From Branchiostoma lanceolatum (lineage: Eukaryota; Chordata; Leptocardii; Amphioxiformes; Branchiostomatidae): a stretch of 64,000 nucleotides of DNA. Location of the stretch: the NCBI RefSeq assembly GCF_035083965.1, contig NC_089726.1, forward strand, positions 20,130,059-20,194,058. Direction: 5' to 3'. The first letter of the stretch is position 1. Each line of letters starts with the position of its first letter. The notes under the pieces are model-generated. The model was not told the DNA's origin. It did no database searches and saw nothing but the letters and a program-made list of their open reading frames with translations. A program made the translations under genes and the position numbers. This document shows positions 35,242 through 46,900 of this stretch, one piece after another.

Positions 35242-38200
35242 CTGCATGTATGTGTGGGAAGCAAAAAAAAAAGAATTAGAGCGAAGGCTAGGCCGGCTCA
35301 TCTGTTCTAGGAAGACTAAGGAGTCGGATGTACATGTACATGTACAGTGTTTTTCTTAGTATTGACGAAACATTTTAAATACATTTCAATAAGCAAATCT
35401 TACATGAGATACAAATTGGTGGGTACTTTAAGCACTATCAAGCCTGTAAAACCTTTAGTTGCGCGTCTTATGCAATCATATGTATGAATAGAATGTTATC
35501 GATAAATATCAATAGAATATTATCTATGTACCAGTGAATGCCATACATTGTGCCTTGTACAATTGTTGTGCAATAAATTTATTTTATCTATTTATTTATT
35601 TATTATGTAAACACTTTTCACTCAGATGCCTTTGTGTTAAAAATATTAACACTTGTAACTCGGTAACATGGAATGGGAATCTAGATTTTAGCAATCTAGC
35701 TTTTAACATAGCTTTCTACTAATTAACCTAGCTGTAAAGAAGCTGTTTCAAACCCTGAATAGGAATAAAATAACAACCTTTCCTCCTGAGCAGATGTAGT
35801 TGACCAGAACAGTCTCCAGCAAGGTGAGCATCACCACAACAAGACATCCTATCATCCAGATGTCATAGGCTCGCACCAGGTTCGTCTGGAAGTAAAGAAC
35901 AGATGTGTAATAGCCTCTAACAGACCTTTTAGGCTGCTGACTAAATATTAAAAAATGCCCAAATAGGCTGAGTAATCTGTCGCATTTTCCACCCTTTAGC
36001 ATTTTGACATTCTCCCGCTGGACGAAAACACCAAATGTGTTATGATAGTCTCTACCACGATCCTGAATTGCTGGAGAAGTTGACCTCCAAACCTTACGAC
36101 CTTGCACGATATGGACTATGAGTATGGCGCACAAATATGTAAATATCAGTGTATTGTTTTGTATATGTGTACCTAGGACCTCCCTGAAAATCAGTGCAAA
36201 GCCATTGAGGGAGCTACCCTAGTAAAAGAATACAGTAATAGATAAATAAATAAACCCACTTGTAAATCATTTGCCTAGGCCAATTTTTAATACTTTTTTA
36301 GCAACCCAAAGAGACTAGAATCATAGCATACAGCTAGAATTTCAAGTGGCCAATCAAATAGGTCAGCGATTGGTCAAAACACCCAAGACGTTCATAACAG
36401 TCCCTAAGGTCACGTGTCTAAGGTGACTGGTTACTTGACTTCTGACCAAGACTGCAGTAACATAACTTTCAGAGAGCAAGCTGAATAAGTACCCAACAAA
36501 CCAAAGAACAAAACTCGTCAAACATTTAGTTGATGGAGGTCTTGACTAATCTCCAAGCAGATCTATAGGTTGCGAAGACCGTATCCAACTGGCAGAAGAA
36601 GTCGCTTTTGCAACCCAAGCTTGGATTGCTATACAAGCTCCTTCTTCCAGTTGGATACGGTCTTTGCAATTCATTTGGCCTGCTTGGAGGCTAGGTCTTG
36701 ACGAGGCTCACCTTGGGGTTTTCATCGTTGCTGCTCTTGATGATCTGAGACAGGAGTGTGCTGATCCCCAGTCCGACCCTCGCGTTGACCTCTCGGGGGT
36801 GCAGCCAGGTGCCGAGCCATGACGTACACACCACTGACGCAGTGGCCAGGAAGGTCTGGAGCACGTGACGCTGCAGACCGCGGGAAAACTGCAGACGGAC
36901 GTCCAGGGTGGAGATCTCACTCAGACCTGAAACATGAGCACATCATATTCGTTACTCTCCTTTGAAAGTTTCAAGAATCAACGACAGACTTTCAGATGCA
37001 AGATACTATTTTTTCAAGTTGGGTGTCTATCATTTGATTCTTAACATTTTTTTGTTTCTAAGCCATTAATGAAACATTTGTGTTTGTGTTTGAACAATTC
37101 GTCTTTTTAACGTTTCTGCAGTTCATTTGGAAATATGTGTGATGTCACCGAGACTTAGTATCTTTATGAGAATACGAAAGATCAGTTCACCTGATGTGTT
37201 GGACTTCTTGCACTCGTTGGTGTTGTACTGGCAGCTGCCGAAGTAGGCTTTGCACACAGTGCACTTGTTCCCCTGACTGCACCCCCTCATACCAGGGCAG
37301 TGGTTGGCGCTGTAGGCACACTTGCCTGTGAGCAGATGGCAGGCTGCAAGAAAACATATACTGTCGCAAGTTAGTAGTGTTCACGTTCAGAAATACAACA
37401 ACTGTAACTGTAGTTGTACTGTAATGCAGAAGTGCTCGCGGTGGTTTTATGTTCGCGGTTTTCGCGGTGAACTCTTCGGCGTAGACTTAAAACCACCGTG
37501 AAAACTTTTGCCCGCCCATGGCTGTAGCGCTACTATTGTTTCAAACGCGAAATTAAGACCGCGAAGACTCTATTTTCGTCCTACCGCGAAATAAAAACCC
37601 CGCGAACTTAAGTGCATTTACAGTATATGCTTTTCTAGGCGAGTGTTGCCATTTTTCCAAGGGAAGGTAGCTTAGTTTGGGGGATGGCATCTTCTAGAGA
37701 CCGCAGATGATGACAAAACATAGACTGTTGACGATTACCTGGCGCAGTTTTGTCCATTTTCTGGATCGAAGAATGAACCCTCAGCCCTGTCAGTTCGAAC
37801 TGCGACACGATGGCGGTCATGTCTGTCGTCACGGGCCCGGGAGAGCTTGAGTTCTTTCCCGGGAGGAGGGGGAAATACAATCCGCTGTCTGCAGAAAACA
37901 CCAATCTAATCTACTTGCCAATCGATGCACCACAGTACATTACCTTGAACTGGGAAAATCACAAATGACTAAATCCTTTGTGTAGAATTCATCAATTATC
38001 ATACCATGTCCATTGTATTAAGTTCTTAAGGTGATATTTACTTCACAACAGCTCAGAGCATCTGGAACACTGATGCTTTTTTTTTCAGAAAAAAAGGAAG
38101 ATATCTTACATCCACGTAGTTTTAATCTGCATTCCTGTTGATCCAATGGGTACCTCGCTATACTCGGCACACAGGTCAGGTACAGAGTCCCCCTGTAAAT

Positions 38201-40861
38201 GGATAATCTACATGTTAGTACGGTGTCTAATGCGTCTAAAACTATAGAATGGTAGTAAAAAGAGTATTTACAAGCAATGCAATATAACGCATAAAGATAG
38301 CGTTCAACAGACATGCAAACATACCTCAGAATGTATATACATATAGAATAGTACCTAAACCCAATCAGGAATGGGTCATATTGATCAATGTGGTGATATG
38401 TCAAATTTTTCAAATTCAAATTTTTCAAATTCAAATTTTTCAAATTCAAATTTTTCGAATTCAAATTTTTCAAATTTAATGTGAGTTAAGTCATACATTT
38501 GATAGCAACAGGACAGAAAACTTTACAGGATTGTTGTATTTCAGTAAGGAACTTATAGGACTGGATCTAGAGAGAGGTGAGGTTAGATATACAAGGAGGA
38601 AGCTCACGTCAGCCTGTGGACTAAGCCTCCAGATGGATGAAGCCACATGCTGATGTCATGGTCGCTTCCTCCTCTCCCGCGCTTTCCCTTCTTGGTGACG
38701 TCAGCAGCCCTCCGCACGGCCGCTCCGAACGCCAGCGGAGGGGCCCACATCCGAGATGCCGGCACTGGTGTCCAGTGGGTGGTCAGGCCGCGGAGACGGG
38801 GGTCAGCCCACGCCATGGTGTACCCCACTGTCACTGACAGGTTCTGTAAGAAACCATCAACCATAATAATCACTTTATCACATTTCATGAATGTTACGTT
38901 TACTTATTTTAGGGAAAGTTTTCTTTAATCTTTAAGTACTGCTTCTAAAGATTCAAGCCATGTGCCTGAGTACATATAGAAGACCGATAGGGGGAGGGGG
39001 TCAAGACGGCAGGGAAAACTAGCCTATCAATATTAATATCATATTGTTTCAATATATCATCTATTCCACTCCATTCTATCATCATCTTCTATTTTTGCTG
39101 GTCAATAACGACGTTATCTATTTCAATATCGTTCATGGGTTATGCTTATTCATTTTAACTTCATTGATGTTATTATCAGTATTTTATGGCATAAACAGTA
39201 GGGTAAAAAAGTAATATTTCCCTAAAATTGAATGTTGTGCTAGAAACCAAGAATTGCAATGATGAAAGTTGATTACCATAAGTCACTGACCGCGTTCTCT
39301 TCCGACAGAGGTCCGACATGAAGAACCGTCACCGCTGACGTCACATCAAACTTCTCTTCTGTTGTGCAATTAAAGATAAACAAAGCAAATATTCTATAAG
39401 TTGCCTGTGAGCAAACAGACTATATCATCATACAACATAAACTTGTTGCACCTTATTGTGTAGGCATTTGACAAATGTGTAGAATAAGCAAAAAAAGACA
39501 TTCAAGAAGTTGCCTTTGAGCAAACAGACTACATCATCATACAATATAAACATGTCGCACGTTATTGTATAGGTATTTATGTAGAATAAACAAAACAAAT
39601 ATTCTAGAAGTTGCCTGTGGGAACACAGACTATATTATCATACAATATAAACTTGTTGCACTTTATTGTATAGGCAATTATGTAAAATAAACAAAACTAT
39701 TATTCTAGAAGTTGCCTTTGAGCCTACAGACTAAATCATCATACAATATAAACATGTCACACTTTATTGTATAGGCATTTATGTAAATTAAACAAAACAA
39801 ATATTCCAGAAGTTGCCTGTGAGCCTACAGACTATTAGCTATATATCATCATACAATATAAACATGTCGCAAGTTATTGTATCGGCATGTATGTAAATTA
39901 AACAAAACAAATATTCTAGAAGTTGCCTTTGAGCATAAAGAATATATCATCATACAATATAAACATGTCGCACGTTATTGTATAGGCATTTACGTAAAAT
40001 AGACAAAATAAATATTCTAGAAGTTACCTGTGACAATGCAAATTATATAATCATACAATATAAACATGTCGCACGTAATTGTATATGCATTTATGTAAAA
40101 TAAAGAAAACAAAGCAAATATTCTAGAAGTTGCGCCTGTGGGAATAAAGACCATATCATCATACAATATAAACATGTCGCACGTTATTGTATAGGCATTT
40201 ATGTAGAATAAACAAAACAAAACCAATATTCTAGAAGTTGCCTGTGGGAATAAAGACCATATCATCATACAATATAAATATGTCGCATGCTATTGTATAA
40301 CTATAAACATCTATGTAGAATAAACAAAACCAATATTCTAGAAGTTGCCTTCGAGAATAAAGACTATATCATCATACAATATAAATATGTCGCACGCTAT
40401 GGTATAACTGCATCTATGTAGAATAGACAAAACAAATATTCTAGAAGTGAGAATAAAGACTATATCATCATATAATATAAACATATCGCACTCTATTGTA
40501 TAGGCATTTTTATGTAAAGTAAAGTAAACAAAACAAATATTCTAGAAGTTGCCTGTGAGCATACAGAACATATCATCATATGATACAAATCGTATGATGA
40601 TATGTTATGCTCAACTGTATAGGTATTTTGATCGTGCATGAATTTTTAATGTCAGCAACATGAAAGGTTTTTACAATGATACAACGGAGCTGTCAATCAT
40701 TGCATAGCAACTGTCAATTAAGCCCATGGCAACGTACGGCTGGGGTGATGTACTGACATTGATAGATGCAAAGAATTTGGCCTTGAACGGCTTGCATTGA
40801 GGATGGTTACTCTTCTTATACGCCGACCAGAAGAAACTATTTAACAATTACAAAAGCGTCA

Positions 40862-40903
<42 letters not shown>

Positions 40904-43900
40904 TCAATTAGTCAATGACTTTCTATTGAAACACCATAAGTGGCGTTTTGACTTAATATCATTGGTGTTAGATTTACCACTATTGTACTCTTGCGTGTGC
41001 GTATCGGGCCTCTAGCGGGGCTGATAAAAAAATGAGTCAACACACTTTGTTCTGTTTGTAAGTTTCTGTACGTCTCATTCACTCTAAAGTAGAATCTAAA
41101 GTACCTTGAACCAAAAGAACAAAACGAAACGAAAGGCTGGAGGACATTGTTATACACAGTAGAAGTAGGGTGCCGTGGTGTCGTGGGAACCTCTCTAGCT
41201 AGACTTTGTAAAGACCTAGCCATTGAGAAGAAGGTCATAAAAAGAATGGCAGAGGAAGTGGAGAAATCTAGCTTCTGGTTGTGGATCATAAGAAGGGAAA
41301 AAGCCTGGGGGAAGAAGGAGACATCATAAGTGCAAGAGTCTTAAGGAGCAGCAGTGAGGCAGGGTGGAGACGTCCTCCCTGTCGCTGCAGTAGTGGTAGC
41401 AGCAGCAGTAGTTGCAGTAGTAGAAGTAGCAGTAGTATATACAGTAGTAGGAGGAGCAGTGGTAGTTACAGCAGCAGTAGTTCTAGCAACAGTAGTTGCA
41501 GCAACAGTAGTTGCAGCAGTAGTAGTAGTTACAGCAGTTGTAGTAGATGCAGTAGTAGGAGTAGGAGCAGTAGTAGAATCAGTAGTCATTGCAGTAGTAG
41601 TAGAATCAGTAGTAGTATAATCAATAGTAGTAGCAGTAGAAGTAATAGTAGTAGTAGCAGTAGTTGTTGTTGTCATCGCTGTTCTTGTAGTCAGAGCAGC
41701 TGATGAAGGTGTAGCTGTTGTTGTTTGGGCTGCAATTGGAAAATAGAAAACAGTCATACAATTGAGGGAAATTGTCTGTGATACATTCAAGCTAGCTAAG
41801 GGAACTCAATGAAGTTGGGATAGTCTAAATGGTGCCTTACCTTCCCGCACTGATTTATCAGATTGATTTAAGAAATGATATGACCTTTACTTGGCGCAGT
41901 AGGGTAAAAACGCACAGATCTTCATCCATATTCATTAAAACACTTGAACCGGCACTTGCATTTTACCATGGCCAACAGTATTTCCAGGGGATGTGAATTA
42001 CCACAAATTAAAGAATAATATACCATAAAAGTTGTATCCTGTCCCTTCAAGTGAAGAAAATGTAAGTAAATTTGGCTTGAGATACATTCGATTTCGCAAT
42101 AGGAGGGAAACGCTTTGCAAGAAGTTCTAACAATAATTGATATTTGCATAATCAGTGCCATTTTCTGTGTCATGAAAACCTTTGCTTAAGAAAATATCAT
42201 TACGTCGGAGCCCTGGATCGTCTATTGCGAAGGGATCACAAGCTAGATATAGGGCAAGGTAAATTGCGTAGGCCAATCATTTAGAATATTACACCATTTT
42301 GTTGTAAAATGTCGTACACGTTGAACACTCATTCTCCGTTAACGTGTGCAATTGCTGACGCACAAGTATATCCGTGTAGTTAATTGTTAAATCGCACATT
42401 GCCTTCGTCTTTGGTAGTTAAATGTCACAAGTAGATATAAAAAATACGAATAGTAACCTTTTTATCGTCATGGCAGGCAATTTTTAGGTCGTAAAGGACA
42501 TTATTTTGGTTTGTAACCGTCGAAAATGTAGTTATAGTAGTTATATGTTATATATATACATATAGCAGTTATATGTTAGGCCCATTGCATAAGCTTTATG
42601 AAGAACTTTAATTTTCACTATTTTCAACCCCCAATTGCACACGTTAACGGAGAATGGGTGTGAAGCTCATTCTGTTCAAATTCTTTTTTAGTACGCGTCA
42701 TATTTATACATTTATTTACTAGACATTTAGACATCTGGAAGGGCCATCCATTTTATATGTCTCAAGTATTTTCGGTTAAAAGACGAATCAAGGTCTACCT
42801 GTTAGTAGTATTCTCATAATGTTGCAGGGTATCCTAAGAAAGCCTTGAGCAGCTGGATACCTAAAGTATGCATACCTATGGGATTACCAATGCTGTATTT
42901 GTAGTTTTTTTAGGTGGCAGTCTCAGAGGTGTATTAACTACATATCATGTCACAAGAAACGAATATAAAAAACAGGCCACACTAAAAATGTCACATATTG
43001 ACACGCTAAGCAACAATACATGTACATAACACAAGGCGTACATGTCTTTATAAATAGCTATGCCATTCTTGACAAGAAGCAATTTAAACGAGGGGTGGGA
43101 AAAGAGACAGGGATAGCAAGTAGATAAGATAAAATGAAATAATATGAAAAAAAAAAGCAAAAACAGTAAGGGAAAGCTGCTTAAAATGGAACGAAATGAG
43201 GAGAGAACATGATAACAACGATAGTATTTAGGCTATCAGTTTTAGCAGATAGATTTGGGAGCTGGAAGCAACGAAATAGAAATTTACCTTAATGCATGCA
43301 TACTGACCCAGGGATAATAATGTTGCAAAGTAATGATAACGACGTCGGTGATTATGACGCATACCTTGATCTATCTGACAGATGAATCGTCCCGAGTTGC
43401 TGCATCCCAAATCATTCCACGTGGACCCAGTCAATCGGAAGACGGCACAGTTTTCCCCAGTGCCACCATTCGGTTCATTCCAGCTCTCATTGTACCAGTT
43501 GGAATAGCCGGTTGACTCCAGGGTTTGTCCGTCCTCAAAGACCCACTGGCCTTCACTGTCGGAGTCAGTCAGCCCAATCCAGCGGTTTTCTCCGACGGAG
43601 TCGCCGTTTCCCAGTCCGGCAATAAAATTGTTGGTCTCACTGTCCTTCGGCATGGCCAACATTGCCCCATCTGCGGCACACGTATCTTTGGCCTCATCGT
43701 AGTTCTTCTCATCATCAAAGTACTTGTAGCAAACCCCGTTAAAATGTTCGTAGCCTGGCGTTGGACACCCTGTAGGGAGAAAATTGAATTTGTAATGTAT
43801 TTAATGAACTAAATATGTTTGAGGATGCGATAACCGTGTGTACATGACTTTGAGGTCTTTTTAGGTCAGATCTGTCAATTGCAAAGGCCAAAAAGCGTCG

Positions 43901-46900
43901 GAAAGTCGTAGTATTTGTGCCATGCGAGCGTTGAAGGTCCCATGGGAAATTATACTGACATGCTCTGGTTAGCAACGCGCTTCTGAGTTCTTACAACTGT
44001 AGTGAGCACAATACGTGTATTAATTACACGCCAAAATAATAAGGGAAAATCCATTTTATTCCTCTTTTTTTCCTTGAAAATTCGAAAATTGAGGGTTGAA
44101 CTTTTCAAAAAATCACGTCATCTTGTACAAGTATTTGTCTTTTAACGACACTTATTTTCTGAAATGTCTGACTAGTGGGGGCGATTGCCCTGACCAATAT
44201 TTGTATTATTCAGCCGTCTCGTCTTGATTTCATCATTTTGAATGGTAGCTCAGGGCAGTTGCCCGGCCAGCAGCTAGCACAGGGCAGTTGCCCGGCCGGT
44301 ACCTCAGGGCAGTTGCCCGGCCAGCAGCTAGCACAGGGCAGTTGCCCGGCTGGTACCCCAGGGCAGTTGCCCGGCCGGTACCTCAGGGCAGTTGCCCGGC
44401 TGGTACCTCAGGGCAGTTGCCCGGCCGAAACCTCAGGGCAGTTGCCCGGCTGGTAGCTCAGGGCAGTTGCCCGGCCGGTACCTCAGGGCAGTTGCCCGGC
44501 CGGTAGCTCAGGGCAGTTGCCCGGGGGGTAGCTCAGGGCAGTTGCCCGGCTGGTAGCACCGGGCAGTTGCCCGGCTGGTAGCTCAGGGCAGTTGCCCTGC
44601 TGGTAGCTCAGGGCAGTTGCCCGGCTGGTAGCCCAGGGCAGTTGCCCGGCTGGTAGATGAAGGCAGTTGCCCTGTCGGTAGATGAGGGAAATTTCCCGGC
44701 CGGTAGCTGAAGATAATTGCACGGCCGGTAGCTGGGAGCGGCTGTTCTTCCAGTAGGTGTGGCGAATGCCCTTCCGGGAGAACGGGCCGACGTCGACTAT
44801 TTCGTCAATAGCCGGGAGCGACTGTCCCTGCGCATGACTTCAAATCAAAACGAATTAAATTTGATTTAAATCCTCAAAACAGAGGACACAGAGAAGAAAG
44901 CTACATTTAACAATAGATGCAAAATTGAGTTTTACAGATTTACAAAAGCTTTAGTGCAATTGATACTGTTACCTTGTCAGGAAAAAATGAAACGATCTTA
45001 GGAAAAGTGGTCTCATATTTGCTGTCTTATGGATTTTCCCATGGCAATTCACTCACAATTTGTTTTCGTTCGATACATTGAGAAAGTATTGGAAATGTAG
45101 ACAGTACATGTATATACATATTCCTATATATATAAAGCATCTTTAGGCCTTAATAATTTTTCACCCTCTCGAAGGCCTTGCTTAGTGGATGGTATTTGCA
45201 ATTGAGGCTGTCAGTAAATACATATGTGTATCGATAAACTATGAATATCAAAAGATGCGTAAAGTAACAATCTGTTTAAGATTTGACGTTCAGCTACTTG
45301 TAATTTATCAAACCACTGATTACAGAGTATCAAGGGGATAAACCCTTAATAATTTCTTTTCATCTTGATTATTCTTGTACTTGTTAGGACATATGGCTTT
45401 CGCCGGTTGAAGCCAGGCTCTTCCACTTGTCGTGAGAAGACGTCATTATCAGTTCGGTCAAGCCCAACAAACCTGCACTACCCTTACACGTACGCTCTCG
45501 ACCCTGGCTACGTCTTGTAGCTTGCCGTTCTCCCGTCAGCGCGACCACTACTAGACCATCCTTGCTTACTACGTTCCCTCGTCTTTTCCAACCATTTTGT
45601 TTCTATGAACAGCAACCTGAAGCCATCGTGGTTCTTTCAACAGCAACCTGTAGCAAATGAATGAATGGATGATTGATTGGAGAATAACACCTAATCCAAC
45701 ACACTGATATAGCACAATATGTGGCCCAAATCGTGTTTTACACACAGCATGCATGATAGCACAAGTCCAGACAAAACACAGACACGTCGTTTGGCGTATA
45801 CATTTACATGCATTACACTATTGCATGCATACCTACATACAACACTAGGCTACGTATATGCAAGACGAGATTAAATGGAATACAAATTTCGGCTAAGGAC
45901 TGCAGTTAAGAAAAAACAACATATAACAATCGGAAACAAGAGAACAACTGAAGCAGGAGAACATATTTTGGTTAGGTACAGCCCATAAGAACAGCCAATA
46001 GGTTCAGGTATTCCTCATGATACATTCATTAGAGACATGGTCAACGTTACATATAGGAATCCACTGCATAAAATGTACGTTCAGAAGGATTACAATCCAT
46101 CTTGCGATCACGTGTGGGATCAGTACTAATGATAGCTTGATTGTTCTGTAATTTTTATATGAAGACGATATGAAACCGTGCATTGTGAGGCAGGGCTGTC
46201 TGAATAGTCTTTATATTTGTATACTGGCGAACTATGGAACATTTTAATGAATGAATCTCTATAAACATACACGATAATAAGAGCTGCATATACAGTAAAC
46301 AGAAACCAGTAGGCAACAACCAGTAGCTATATTCACACAAGAAATTTCTAGCAACTGGCGAAAGATAAGGAAAAGGGCTTATGAATAGTAAGAGGTAGTA
46401 ATATAGTACTATGGAAGGAGAATGATCAAGGTCACCCTCTATTCATGTTCTTTTCTTGACTGTGGTGCAGGTAAAACTATCACCTCATTGCTTCTATCAC
46501 ACAGCTTTGACTTAAGTCCCTCGCGGACTTCAGAAGATCAGAAGGTGTCTCATAACGGCCTAATTACTAGTATTAGGGAAACAAAGACGGCTGGTAATCA
46601 TATTTATATAACGCGAATATCTTGACTTGGGTCAATAACATTCTTGGCACTCCTAACGTCTGTTGATAGGGAACCGTCATTCAAATAAACCCTACGGTCC
46701 TATGATATGGCCCAGTCAAAATCTAAAAAGACAGCCGGTTTGAAGGGAAGCAGAACACGTTTCCGGCCTATGTGGATGTACGGGCCCCAAGGTGACTAGC
46801 TTCAACGCGGTAAAAAATTTTGCGCGGTGCACTTGAGAAATGCGAAAAACCAATATGTTTGAGTTTAGGGTACAACCTACAAATAACAAACAAAAAACAG

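Noticed and set aside
39375..40600. CRISPR-like array
   Set aside because: Units of about 100 bp are repeated whole, with no constant repeat plus variable spacer pattern, in a eukaryotic intron.
41281..41703. Ser-rich 140-aa frame and Val/Ala-rich frame on the plus strand
   Set aside because: Antisense shadows of the (ACT)n Thr-rich exon. The minus-strand frame is preferred because it joins the lectin exon in phase.
44175..44722. Repetitive GQLPG / AVARPA proteins
   Set aside because: Open only because the 25-bp minisatellite lacks stops in several frames. No start context and no conservation of one frame over another.
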